This document shows positions 33,169 through 42,495 of a DNA stretch of 63,637 nt, one piece after another; within the stretch, counting starts at the first letter, position 1, and every line of letters begins with the position of its first letter. Origin of the DNA: Spirochaetota bacterium (GTDB taxonomy: Bacteria; Spirochaetota; Spirochaetia; Treponematales; Rectinemataceae). Both the position numbers and the translations under genes were made by a program. Location of the stretch: the NCBI GenBank assembly GCA_029778945.1, contig JAKPBN010000220.1, positions 1-63,637 on the forward strand. The letters are read 5' to 3'. The notes under the pieces were generated by a model, which saw only the letters and a list, made by a program, of their open reading frames with translations, was not told where the DNA came from and searched no databases.

Positions 33169-34155
33169 ATGCGGGTCCTCTTTGCGGGCAGTCCCGAGAT
33201 AGCCCTGCCCGCCTTGAGGCGGATCAGCGCCACCCAAATTGTGGCGGGGGTCCTGACCAACCCCGAATCGGTCTCCGGGCGGGGCCTGGCCCCCACCGCC
33301 ACCCCGGTAGCCCGCTGCGCGACGGAGTTGGGCATTCCCGTCCTCTCCTTTGAGCGCCTTGGCCCCGAGTCCCGGGCCGCCGTGGCCGCCCTCCAGCCCG
33401 ACATCCTTGTCTCCTTTGCCTACGGGAGGATCTTTGGGCCCAAATTCCTAGCCCTCTTTCCCCGGGGGGGCCTAAACGTCCACCCGAGCCTCCTACCCCG
33501 CCACCGGGGAGCTTCGCCCATCCTCCAGGCTATCCTCTCCCGGGACGGCGAAACCGGGGTATCCGTCCAGGCCCTGGCGCCGGAGCTCGACTCCGGGGAC
33601 CTCTACGGGGTCGTGCGCCTTCCCCTGGAGGGCAGGGAAACCACGGAATCCCTCTCGGCGACCGCCGCCCTGGCCGGGGCCGAGCTTCTAGACCGGGTTT
33701 TGGCGGAAATCGAGGCCGGAAAGGCCAGGCCCCAAGCCCAGGTCGGGGAGCCGAGCTTCTGCGGCCACCTCACCAAGGAGGACGGCCTCCTCGACTGGTC
33801 CCTGCCGGCCCTCGATATCGACGCCCGGATCCGGGCCTTCTGGCCCTGGCCGGTGGCCTATTCCTACCTGCGGGGAACCCGGCTCAATGTCCTCGAGGCC
33901 CGGGCTTATACCGGGGAAGTCTGGCCTGAGGGAAGCTGGCCCGGGGAGGGGAGGGCGGCTCCAGGAACCGTCCTCGGCCTAGACAAGGCTCGGGGCCTAA
34001 TGGTACAAACAGGGGATGGCCTTATAGCACTAGGGCGCCTCCAGCTGCAGGCAAAGAAGGCCCTCCCGTATCGGGAGTTTGCGAACGGGGTTCGCGATCT
34101 GGCCGGCGCCGTGCTCGGTACCGCAGTCCACGAGGAACCTGGAAAAAGCCAATGA
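33169..34155 (+). CDS. fmt: Methionyl-tRNA formyltransferase
   Basis: 328 residues, normal length. The N-terminal catalytic domain has LNVHPSLLPRHRGASPI (catalytic Asn and His) and ELDSGDLYG (catalytic Asp). The C-terminal tRNA-binding domain begins around residue 215 with IRAFWPWPVAYSYL. Formylates initiator Met-tRNA. Its stop overlaps the start of the PASTA gene, so def, fmt and the PASTA protein form one translationally coupled unit. Confidence 0.95.
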   Translation: MRVLFAGSPEIALPALRRISATQIVAGVLTNPESVSGRGLAPTATPVARCATELGIPVLSFERLGPESRAAVAALQPDILVSFAYGRIFGPKFLALFPRGGLNVHPSLLPRHRGASPILQAILSRDGETGVSVQALAPELDSGDLYGVVRLPLEGRETTESLSATAALAGAELLDRVLAEIEAGKARPQAQVGEPSFCGHLTKEDGLLDWSLPALDIDARIRAFWPWPVAYSYLRGTRLNVLEARAYTGEVWPEGSWPGEGRAAPGTVLGLDKARGLMVQTGDGLIALGRLQLQAKKALPYREFANGVRDLAGAVLGTAVHEEPGKSQ

Positions 34156-35213
34156 AGTTCAAGCTGAAGCTCCCTCGCCTCTCCGACCTCCCCAAACCTT
34201 CGGATATCAAGCTGCCGGTGGACCTGTCCAAGCTCGAGGGCATGGACAAGGAGCACTATAGCCTCGTGGCCTGGGGCCTTGGGGCGATCATCGTCTTTAT
34301 GGTGGTGGTGGGCTTTGCGGCATTCTTCCTCACCCTCCGGGGCTCCGAGGAGACCATGGTCCCCGACGTGAGGGGGGTCGACCTCCCCTCGGCCCTGGTC
34401 AAGATGCAGGACAAGGAGCTCTATCCCCGGATCTCCCTGCGCTTTACCGACGACCCCCAGGACAAGGGCCGCATTGTCGAGCAGAAGCCTCTTCCGGGCA
34501 CCATAGTCAAGGCCGGCCGCCGCATCCAGCTCACCGTGAGCCGGGGGCCCGTGGTGGACAAGGTCGAGAACTATGTGGGCCAGGACCTCAACGACGTGAA
34601 GACCCACCTGATGACCCTCTTTGCCTCCACCCGGCCCCTGGTGACCATCAAGGAGCCGCCGATCTATATCTTCGACAAGGCCGCCGCGGGGACTGTCCTC
34701 GAGCAGAAGCCCCCCGAGGGCACCCAGATCGATGGCCCCATCGCCCTCGAGGTCTGGGTGAGCCGGGGGCCTGAGAAGGCCCAGGTCGTCGTCCCCGATT
34801 TCCGGGGCCAGACCTACCAGGAAGCCCTCCGCCAAATCGAGAAGAGCAATGTGGCCGTGGTCTTTTCCATGCGCAAGGCCGATGGCCGGGAAAAGGCCGG
34901 GACCGTGGTGAGCGAGACCCCCGAGCCGGGCACCCGGATGGCCCCCTCGGCCAAGATCCAGCTTACGGTCACCGCCCCGGCCCCCGTGAAGGGCTTTACC
35001 GCAGGCATCTTTGAGCGGGAGCTCCAGGAATACGCCTATCCCGTCAAGGTTGTCCTCGAGGCCCTCCTGCCCACGGGGGAGCGCCAGTCCCTCCTCAAGG
35101 TAAACCATCCGGGGGGCAAGTTCTCAGCTCCCTATGTCCTTCCTGACTCCTCGGTCCTTATCCTCTCCGTCCTCGACCGCGAGTCGGCGAGGGTGGAGGT
35201 GAAGGGGCCATGA
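34152..35213 (+). CDS. PASTA domain membrane protein
   Basis: 353 residues. One transmembrane helix near 42-64 follows a short cytosolic part rich in Lys and Pro. Three PASTA domains follow: MVPDVRGVDLPSALVKM near 73-135, VENYVGQDLNDVKTHL near 139-208, and VVPDFRGQTYQEALRQI near 213-275, each ending in the typical VSRG or TV strand. There is no kinase domain, unlike PknB/PrkC. PASTA repeats bind muropeptides or penicillin-binding proteins, so a cell-wall role in the periplasm is likely. The last 75 residues form a separate beta-rich part. Confidence 0.87.
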   Translation: MKFKLKLPRLSDLPKPSDIKLPVDLSKLEGMDKEHYSLVAWGLGAIIVFMVVVGFAAFFLTLRGSEETMVPDVRGVDLPSALVKMQDKELYPRISLRFTDDPQDKGRIVEQKPLPGTIVKAGRRIQLTVSRGPVVDKVENYVGQDLNDVKTHLMTLFASTRPLVTIKEPPIYIFDKAAAGTVLEQKPPEGTQIDGPIALEVWVSRGPEKAQVVVPDFRGQTYQEALRQIEKSNVAVVFSMRKADGREKAGTVVSETPEPGTRMAPSAKIQLTVTAPAPVKGFTAGIFERELQEYAYPVKVVLEALLPTGERQSLLKVNHPGGKFSAPYVLPDSSVLILSVLDRESARVEVKGP

Positions 35214-36580
35214 GCCCCCAGGCCGATCCCAACCCCAGGGGCAGGCGCCGCGATGCGCCCCCCTCCAGCCGGGGCGGAGCCATGGATCCAGGCAGGCAGG
35301 ACAAGGCAGCAGCCCCGGGGCCTAGCCCCAATCGGCGAGGGCCCAAGCCTCCCCGGCCCAGGACCCGCAGCTCTGAGCCCCTCCCTGCCGAGGAGCCTCG
35401 GCGCCCCGCCCCCCGCGGCCGGAGGCAGGGCCGGGACAAGGATCCCGTCCACCTCTTTGAGGCCGTCTATTTCTACATCTACGACGTTGGCCGCTCCATA
35501 AACCAGAAGGCCGTTGCCGCCCTTATCCCCGCCCACGATGACCTGGGCCTCGTCAAACGCCGAGACACCCCGGCCTCCCTCTCCCTGCCCAGGCCCCTCG
35601 TGGTCAGGCTCAACGAGGAGGCGGCCCTTGACCGCGGGGTCTTCGAGTCCTTCTCCGCCCAGGCCAAGATCTACGAGGACGGGGCCGTCTCCGTGATCAT
35701 CCGGGCCAAGTCCAGGATCCGCCTCTCGGAGCTCCACGCCCTCCACGACAAGGCCCTCCCCAAGGGGGAGGAGACGGTGACCCTGGACGGCTACGCCGAC
35801 GAGTCCTTTGCCCGCCTTTTTGCGGCGATCAAGCCCGCTGTGGACGATCCCTGGGAGGACCGGAGCTTTGACCGGGAGACCTACGCGGTCTTCTGCCTCA
35901 TCGACGGCGAGGAGGAGCCCTCAGCCTACCTGGCCGAGCATCGGCCCGAGATAGCCGCCCTCCTCATCGGGGAGTCCCCCACGGAGATCCTCCACGACTC
36001 CCAGGTCAACGCGACCCTGGGCCGGCCCTTTTCCTACCGCAAGGACGACCTGGCGGTCTTTGACATGGACCGCTGCTTTATTGTCGACGCCCGGCGGGAC
36101 TACGAGGACCTCCTCCTCATCGTCGAGAACGCCAACTACCAGCTCCTGGAGCTCCGGGTCCTGGACAAGCTCCTCGACCGCTGGCTCGACGAGGCCGAGG
36201 AGGACATGAGGGTCCTCTACACCACCGGGTCCCGGGGGAGGATGCGCAGGATCGGCGGCTCGATCCAGGAGAAGTTCGCCCACATCCAGGCCCTGCGCTT
36301 CGATGCCCTCTTTATCCTGGAAAACCTGGAGAACTCCTCCAAGATCATAGGCGACTACTATCTCGGGCAGATCTACGACAGGCTTTGCGCCATCTTCAAC
36401 ACCGAGGGCTGGAAGTGGTCGGTGGAGCGCCGCCTGGAGACCCTCCAGTCCATCTACGACATGGTCAAGACCGACACGAGCGAGCGCAAGATCTACTTCA
36501 TGGAAGTCATCTTTATCATAGTCTGTGTCGTCTTCCCCATCATCCAGATCTACCAGAGCTGGCTCCTCTCCAGGCAGTGA
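35210..36580 (+). CDS. RMD1/DUF155-like protein with disordered N-terminus
   Basis: 456 residues. The first 80 are a Pro/Arg/Gly-rich disordered tail. The domain begins at AVYFYIYDVGRSI and ends with paired helices (GDYYLGQIYDRL...RRLETLQSIYDMVKTDTSERK) and a C-terminal transmembrane helix (FMEVIFIIVCVVFPIIQIY). That ending is very like the RMD1/YagE (DUF155) family, in which R.L..L..IY precedes the membrane helix. The match is from memory and should be checked. The gene overlaps the PASTA gene by four bases and may also start later, within the disordered part. Confidence 0.6.
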   Translation: MSPQADPNPRGRRRDAPPSSRGGAMDPGRQDKAAAPGPSPNRRGPKPPRPRTRSSEPLPAEEPRRPAPRGRRQGRDKDPVHLFEAVYFYIYDVGRSINQKAVAALIPAHDDLGLVKRRDTPASLSLPRPLVVRLNEEAALDRGVFESFSAQAKIYEDGAVSVIIRAKSRIRLSELHALHDKALPKGEETVTLDGYADESFARLFAAIKPAVDDPWEDRSFDRETYAVFCLIDGEEEPSAYLAEHRPEIAALLIGESPTEILHDSQVNATLGRPFSYRKDDLAVFDMDRCFIVDARRDYEDLLLIVENANYQLLELRVLDKLLDRWLDEAEEDMRVLYTTGSRGRMRRIGGSIQEKFAHIQALRFDALFILENLENSSKIIGDYYLGQIYDRLCAIFNTEGWKWSVERRLETLQSIYDMVKTDTSERKIYFMEVIFIIVCVVFPIIQIYQSWLLSRQ

Positions 36581-36587
36581 CCGCGGC

Positions 36588-36616
36588 TTGACCCGCCGGT
36601 CTCCGGGACCTAGGAT
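36588..36616 (+). promoter_or_regulatory. Promoter of the GH2 gene, leaderless geometry
   Basis: TTGACC at 36588-36593, 17-base spacer, TAGGAT at 36611-36616, six bases, then the ATG at 36623. No Shine-Dalgarno sequence. Confidence 0.65.
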
Positions 36617-36622
36617 TGGCCC

Positions 36623-39094
36623 ATGCGCACGATAGCCGCCCTTGGCGCCGGATGGCGTTTCCTCCCTCGCTTTGAGCCTGCCTTCCTCGACCCCACGGCC
36701 AGCCTCGTGGCCTGGGAGCCTGTCGACCTGCCCCACACAAACCATGAATTCCCCCTCAACGCCTTTGATGAGCGGGATTGCCAGTTTGTCTCCACCTATG
36801 CCCTGGACTTCCACCTGCCCTCCCTCGTAGGAGGCCAGAGGGCCTTCCTGGACTTCGAGGGGGTGATGACGGCCTGCGAGGCCTGGGTCAATGGCCGCCC
36901 CGCCGGAAGCCACCGCGGGGGCTATACTCCCTTTTCCCTTGAGCTCACCGGCCTTGGGGCGGCAGGGACCAACCGCCTGGTCCTCAAGGTCGACTCCACG
37001 GAAAGGGCGGACATTCCCCCCTTTGGCCATGTGGTCGACTATCTCTGCTATGGAGGCATCTACCGAGGAGCCAGCCTTAGGATCCAGGAGGCTGCCTTCC
37101 TAGCCGATGTCTTTGCCCGGCCCGACCTCGACCTCCACGGAGTGGCCCGCCTGGACATCGAGGCCCGGGTCGATGGCTGGGCCGCCATGGGCGGCGAGCA
37201 TTCAGGCCTCGAGCTGGTCTCCCGCCTCCTGGATGGCCCCCGGGTCGTGGCCGAGCTCCGGGGCAGGCCCGACGCCGAGGGGAGGCTCAGCCTTTCCTTT
37301 GGGGTCCTCGAGGGGATGCGGCCTTGGGACCTGGCTTCCCCGTATCTCTACGGCCTCGAGACCGAGATCCTGGGGCCTGGGGGAGCCCTGGACAGCCACC
37401 GCCTCCGCCTGGGCTTCCGCCGGGCCAGCTGGACCCCCGACGGCTTTTTCCTCAACGGCAGGCCCCTCAAGATCGCCGGCCTCAACCGCCACCAGGCCTA
37501 TCCCTACGCGGGTTATGCGATGCCGGCCCGGGCCCAGCGCCGGGACGCGGAGATCCTCAAGCGGGAGCTGGGGGTCAATCTTGTGCGCACAAGCCATTAT
37601 CCCCAGGCCCGGGCCTTCCTGGACGCCTGCGACGAGCTCGGGCTCCTGGTCTTTGAGGAGCTGCCCGGCTGGCAGCACATAGGGGACCGGGCCTGGCAGG
37701 ACCAGGCCTGCGCCGACCTCGAGGCCATGATCCTCCGGGACCGCTCGCGGCCCTCGGTCGTCCTCTGGGGGGCGAGGATCAACGAGTCCAAGGACGACCA
37801 CGCCTTCTATGCCCGGACCAACGAGATCGCCCATCGCCTCGACCCCAGCCGGGCCACCGGGGGGGTCCGCTACCTCCAGCGCAGCGAGCTCCTCGAGGAC
37901 GTCTACACCTTCAACGACTTTGTCCACAATGGCTCGACCCGCCCCTTGCGCGAGCCCCGCAGGGTCGTGGGGCGGGTCCCCGGCCGGGGAAGGAAGCTGC
38001 CCTATCTCGTCACCGAGCACAATGGCCACATGTACCCCACCAAGCGCTACGACAACGAGGAGCGCCTCCTGGAGCACGCCCTGCGGCACGCGAGGGTCCT
38101 CGACGCGGCCTACTCAGGCCCGGGGATCGCGGGGGCCATAGGCTGGTGCGCCTTTGACTACAACACCCACAAGGACTTTGGCTCCGGGGACAGGGTCTGC
38201 TACCACGGGGTCTCGGACATGTTCCGCATCCCCAAGCACGCCGCCGCCCTCTACGCCAGCCAGAAGGCCCCGGCCGACGGACTGGTCCTCGAGGCGGCGA
38301 GCCTCTTTGCCAAGGGCGAGCGGAGCGGGGCCTGCGTCCTCCCCATCCAGGTCTACACCAATTGCGACGAAGTCCTCCTCTATCGGGCGGGCCGCCTCAT
38401 CGGCGGCTACCGGCCGGACCGGAAGGCCTTCCCGGGCCTGCCCCACCCTCCCGTGGTGATCGACGAGCTCATCGGCTCTCAGCTCGAGGGCTCAGACTTT
38501 TCCCTCCGGGACAGGGAAGTCCTCAAGGGGATCGTGGGCAAGATCCTCTCCCGGGGCCTGGAGAGCCTAGGCTTAAGGGACAGGCTCTCCATGGCCTGGC
38601 TCCTCCTCAAGAACCGGATGAGCCTCCAGGACGGGGAGGAGCTCGTGGGCAAGTATGTCCTGGGCTGGGGGGCAGCCGATGAATCCTGGGAGCTCGTGGG
38701 CATGGTCGACGGGGCCGAGGCCATCCGGCGGCGCTATGGGGGCGATGCCGTCCCGGCCTCCCTCCTCGTCCATGCGGACGACCTCCACCTAAAGGCCCGG
38801 GGGGCCGGCGAGGCTGCCCTCTGGGGGGAGCCCAGCTTCTATGGCGAGGCCTGGGACGCCACCAGGGTGGAAGTCCGTCTCGTGGACCAGTATGGCAACC
38901 TCTCGCCCTTTGCCGCCGAGTGGGCCCGGGTCGAGGTATCGGGGCCCGGCCGGGTGATCGGCCCGGCCACGATCGTCCTCCAGGGAGGCTGCGCCGCCTT
39001 CTGGGTGAGGACCTCCGGCGAGCCTGGCCCGATCACGGTGCAGGTCAGGTCCTCCCGCTTTACCCCAGAACCCCTGGTGATCCAAGCCGAATAG
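36623..39094 (+). CDS. Glycoside hydrolase family 2 (beta-galactosidase/glucuronidase-like)
   Basis: 823 residues. Order of parts: jelly-roll sugar-binding domain (about 1-150, with DFHLPSL and GGYTPFSLELT), Ig-like domain (about 165-270), TIM barrel (about 280-560), then Ig-like C-terminal domains. In the barrel, ING-type segments PLKIAGLNRHQAYPYAG and LVRTSHYPQ are typical of GH2. E388 in RINES is the probable acid/base and E465 in TEHNG the probable nucleophile. No signal peptide is seen, so it likely acts on imported oligosaccharides. Substrate is unknown. It stands alone, without transporters nearby. Confidence 0.87.
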   Translation: MRTIAALGAGWRFLPRFEPAFLDPTASLVAWEPVDLPHTNHEFPLNAFDERDCQFVSTYALDFHLPSLVGGQRAFLDFEGVMTACEAWVNGRPAGSHRGGYTPFSLELTGLGAAGTNRLVLKVDSTERADIPPFGHVVDYLCYGGIYRGASLRIQEAAFLADVFARPDLDLHGVARLDIEARVDGWAAMGGEHSGLELVSRLLDGPRVVAELRGRPDAEGRLSLSFGVLEGMRPWDLASPYLYGLETEILGPGGALDSHRLRLGFRRASWTPDGFFLNGRPLKIAGLNRHQAYPYAGYAMPARAQRRDAEILKRELGVNLVRTSHYPQARAFLDACDELGLLVFEELPGWQHIGDRAWQDQACADLEAMILRDRSRPSVVLWGARINESKDDHAFYARTNEIAHRLDPSRATGGVRYLQRSELLEDVYTFNDFVHNGSTRPLREPRRVVGRVPGRGRKLPYLVTEHNGHMYPTKRYDNEERLLEHALRHARVLDAAYSGPGIAGAIGWCAFDYNTHKDFGSGDRVCYHGVSDMFRIPKHAAALYASQKAPADGLVLEAASLFAKGERSGACVLPIQVYTNCDEVLLYRAGRLIGGYRPDRKAFPGLPHPPVVIDELIGSQLEGSDFSLRDREVLKGIVGKILSRGLESLGLRDRLSMAWLLLKNRMSLQDGEELVGKYVLGWGAADESWELVGMVDGAEAIRRRYGGDAVPASLLVHADDLHLKARGAGEAALWGEPSFYGEAWDATRVEVRLVDQYGNLSPFAAEWARVEVSGPGRVIGPATIVLQGGCAAFWVRTSGEPGPITVQVRSSRFTPEPLVIQAE

Positions 39095-39112
39095 GAATAC
39101 CTGGAAAAGATT

Positions 39113-39376
39113 AGCCACAGAGCCGAGGCTACGGCCGAGGCCTAGCGCAGCGTTAGGCACAGAGGCACAGAGAAAGAGGCAATCAACGCGAAAATCTAGA
39201 GAAGGATAGGCTAGGGAAGGGGAGAGATCTGAAGGAGGAAATGGAAGTCGAGGTTTCCTATACCTTGAACTTTTAACTTTTGCCCTCTTCGATCTTCTTT
39301 TCTATCTATCTTCCCTCTGTGATTCCTCCGTGCCTCCGTGCCTCCGTGTCTCCGTGGTTGCATTTCTCTTCTCTCA
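39113..39376. repeat. Intergenic repeat of CACAGAGG / CACGGAGG words
   Basis: The left part (39113-39180) shares GCCACAGAGCCGA.G, GCCTAGCG and CGTTAGGCACAGAGG with the element at 27153. The right part (39311-39376) carries CCTCTGTG and repeated CCGTGCCTCCGTG words, the reverse complement of the left words and of the third copy at 52963. The core is AT-rich. Nothing coding was found in 39095-39423. Confidence 0.7.
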
Positions 39377-39423
39377 CCTTAGCTTGCGTACTCCCTGCCC
39401 TTCCGTGTATTCTGGCCTTACCC

Positions 39424-42400
39424 ATGGCCGAACGCGATAACCTCAAGGCCGGCGAGCGCCGGACCGCCACCATCCTTTTCTCGGATATGAAGGGCTTTAC
39501 GACCCTGTCTGAAGGCATGGACCCCGAGGCCATGGATGCCCTTATGACCCGGATCTTCGGGGTCTTTGAGCAGATCATCCGCTATTACGGGGGGACGGTC
39601 GAGAAATACATCGGCGACGCCCTCGTCGCCGTCTTTGGGGTTCCCGAGCTTCACGAGGACGATCCCTCCCGGGCCATCTGGGCCGCCCTGGAATTCCTGG
39701 CCCGGATCAAGGACGAGAACAGCCGCCTGGCCTCCCGGGCCCTCCACCTGAGCTTCCGGACGGGGATCAACACGGGCCTGGTGACCACCGGTCGCCGGGG
39801 TGAATACGACGTGGTCACCGGCCACGCGATGAATGTGGCCCAGCGCCTCGAGGCCGCGGCCCCGCCGGACACCATTCTCGTCTCCGAGTCGACAAGGGAA
39901 AAGTGCGAGGAGGACTTCGAGTTCGGCCCCCTCATCGAGGTAGACGCCAAGGGCAAGACCGAGCTGGTGCGGGCCTACCAGGTGATCGCCTCGGCCTCGA
40001 CACGGCTCCGGGACAAGGGCCCCTTTGTGGGCCGGACCAGCGAGCTCGACGAGCTCCTCAAGGCCTATATCCGCAACCGCTATGACGAGGTCTCGGGCTT
40101 TTACCTCCAGGGCGAGGCCGGGATAGGCAAGACCCGCCTGGCCCAGGCCCTGGTGGAAAAGATCCGGCGTTTCCCCGACTTTACCACCCCCATCCTGGCG
40201 GCCCGGGCCCAGAGGCACCGGACCGGGGGCTTTGGCATCGTGGTGGACATTATCCTGGGCTACCTGGGCCTCGAGCCCACGGCTCCCCAGGAGGAGCTCA
40301 AGGCCTGCCTCAAGAGGGTAAAGGGACTGGACCCCGGGGCCGCCGATCATTTTTTCCTCCTCCTCTCATCCCGGGATCCGGAGAAGCCCGATCCGGAATC
40401 CATAGCCGCCCTTTACGGGATCTTTAGCGCCATCCTCGAGCGCCATTCCTCGGACCTCTTTCCCATCCTCATCGTGATCGACAACGCCTCCATCATGGAC
40501 AGGCTCTCCAGGGAGTTTTTCCAGTACCTCTTCCGCAAGGGCAGCATCAAGCCCTTCTTTGTCCTGGCGGGCCGGGACTTCCCCCCGGAGCTCCGCAAGG
40601 TCTTCCAGGGGATCAAGGTCCTGAAGCTCGGACCCCTCTCCCCCGAGGAATCCCGGGCTCTGGCCAAGGACCATTGGCCCGAGGCCAGCGAGGAGGCCCT
40701 CTCGAGGATCCTCGACGCCAGCCAGGGCAACCCCCTCTTTTTGCGGGAATACGCCCTCTACGCCTCCCGCCACAAGGATGACTCCTCCCTCCCCGCGACG
40801 GTCCAGAACATCTTCCTTTCCAGCCTCGAGCGCTACCCCCCGGAGTGGCGGGACCTTATCAAGAAGCTCTCCGCCTTCCTCCACGCCTTCCGGGCCGCGG
40901 ATGCGGCCTTTGTCCAGGAGTCTTCCGGGGGCGACCCCAAGATCGTGGAGGCGGCCCTGGCAGCCTTCAAGGCCGACGGCCTCCTCGTCCTCGACCGGGA
41001 CATCTACTCCTTCCGGACCGATGTCCTCAAGAAGGCCCTCTATGCCTCCCTGCTCAACCACAACAAGCGCATCCTCCATGGCCTCATAGCCGACATCCTC
41101 CTTGCCCAGGAAAGGCCCCACCGGATCAGGCTGATCTACCACCTGACCAAGGCCGAGCGCTACGGGGAGGCCTTCCGGGCCATGGAGAGCGACCCCAACA
41201 AGAACATGACCGCCGAGTACCTGCCTTACCTGGAGGTCCTCTACCGGCGCCTGCGCAAGGACGACAGGACCTCGGTCAGGCTCCTGATCACCAAGTCGGC
41301 CCTCCTGTTCAACCGGGGCAAGAACGAGGAGTCCGAGGCGGTGCTCAAGCGCATAATGCGCATAGCCGTCATCCGCAAGGACTCGAACCTCATGGGCTAT
41401 GCCTACCACCAGATCTGCGCCCACAACGCCATGAGCTACGACTTCCAGAAGGCCGTCTTCACGGGCCAGAAGGCCCTCTACTACTACCGCGCCTCCGATG
41501 TCCAGGCCCGATCGGTCCAGAATGTCCTGCGCACCATGGCCCTGGCCCAGGTCCAGAGGGGGGACATCGAGGAGGCCCGGCGCCTCGTGGTCCAGTGCGA
41601 GGGCGTGATCGACGGGGACTGCTTTGAGGCCGCCGAGGCCAGGGCCGAGTTCTACCTCCTCTCCGGGGACTATGACAAGGCCCTGAGGGTGGTGGACCGC
41701 AGCCTGGCCATCGTCCCCGAGGAGAGGACGGTCTCCCGCTTCAACGCCCTCGACCTCAAGCTCAAGATCCTCTGGCAGCTCTGCGACTTCGAGGGCCTTG
41801 CGGAGGTCTCCCGGGGCCTCCTTGCCCTTGGCCAGCTCTCGGAGACCTCCCTCTCCCAGACCAACGCGATGCTCGCCTTTGCCTCCTTTGCCGCGGGCCG
41901 GAAGGCCTCGGCCGCCCTCCGCAAGGACGGGGCGGGCCCCAAGGACGGGATGGCCGACCGCTTTGTCCAGGCCGAGTTCTTCGCGGGCCAGCTCCGCAAC
42001 GACTTCTACCGCCTGGACGCCCTTCGCACCCTGGCCCTCTGCCGCTGGCTCTCAGGGGAGACCAAGAAGGCCGAGGAGACGGCCCTCGAAGCCCTTACCA
42101 TAGGCCTCCGGCACTCCTGCTACTGGCCGACCTTTACCCTCCTCACCCTCCTCGTGGAGTCCTCCTACGAGCGCTGCAAGGAGGAGAGGGCGAGGTTCTT
42201 CCTCAACGAGGCCTCCTATTTCTTCACGACGGGCCTCCTTCTGCCCTCCAAGGAACTCATCCTGTACTACTACTACGCCTCCCGCCTCCTCGACCCCAAG
42301 GACTCCAGCCGCTACCGGGCCGTGGCCTCCCGCCTTCTTGAGGAGGAGAAATCCAAGTTAGGCGATCCTGACCGAGTGGCTAACTTCCTCTCGATCCGCT

Positions 42401-42495
42401 CCTATGGCCTGATCGAGCGGGATCTTTCCGGGGTTTCCCCCGGCGGCGGCCCGGCCGGGGCCATCCCCCAGGCCTGCGCGGACGGGGAGGAATGA
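39424..42495 (+). CDS. Class III adenylate/guanylate cyclase fused to ATPase and TPR-like region
   Basis: 1023 residues. Residues 12-185 form a class III nucleotidyl cyclase domain: ILFSDMKGFTTLSE (metal Asp D21), YIGDALVAVFG (second Asp D65) and NVAQRLEAAA (transition-state Asn/Arg). A P-loop ATPase follows, Walker A GEAGIGKT at 230-237 and the probable Walker B LFPILIVID further on. The rest is helical, TPR-like, to the end. This architecture is found in many large bacterial regulators, and cyclic-AMP production is likely. The ATG at 39424 is chosen by the domain start; TATTCT lies ten bases before it and no Shine-Dalgarno sequence is seen. Its stop overlaps the UDG start. Confidence 0.85.
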   Translation: MAERDNLKAGERRTATILFSDMKGFTTLSEGMDPEAMDALMTRIFGVFEQIIRYYGGTVEKYIGDALVAVFGVPELHEDDPSRAIWAALEFLARIKDENSRLASRALHLSFRTGINTGLVTTGRRGEYDVVTGHAMNVAQRLEAAAPPDTILVSESTREKCEEDFEFGPLIEVDAKGKTELVRAYQVIASASTRLRDKGPFVGRTSELDELLKAYIRNRYDEVSGFYLQGEAGIGKTRLAQALVEKIRRFPDFTTPILAARAQRHRTGGFGIVVDIILGYLGLEPTAPQEELKACLKRVKGLDPGAADHFFLLLSSRDPEKPDPESIAALYGIFSAILERHSSDLFPILIVIDNASIMDRLSREFFQYLFRKGSIKPFFVLAGRDFPPELRKVFQGIKVLKLGPLSPEESRALAKDHWPEASEEALSRILDASQGNPLFLREYALYASRHKDDSSLPATVQNIFLSSLERYPPEWRDLIKKLSAFLHAFRAADAAFVQESSGGDPKIVEAALAAFKADGLLVLDRDIYSFRTDVLKKALYASLLNHNKRILHGLIADILLAQERPHRIRLIYHLTKAERYGEAFRAMESDPNKNMTAEYLPYLEVLYRRLRKDDRTSVRLLITKSALLFNRGKNEESEAVLKRIMRIAVIRKDSNLMGYAYHQICAHNAMSYDFQKAVFTGQKALYYYRASDVQARSVQNVLRTMALAQVQRGDIEEARRLVVQCEGVIDGDCFEAAEARAEFYLLSGDYDKALRVVDRSLAIVPEERTVSRFNALDLKLKILWQLCDFEGLAEVSRGLLALGQLSETSLSQTNAMLAFASFAAGRKASAALRKDGAGPKDGMADRFVQAEFFAGQLRNDFYRLDALRTLALCRWLSGETKKAEETALEALTIGLRHSCYWPTFTLLTLLVESSYERCKEERARFFLNEASYFFTTGLLLPSKELILYYYYASRLLDPKDSSRYRAVASRLLEEEKSKLGDPDRVANFLSIRSYGLIERDLSGVSPGGGPAGAIPQACADGEE

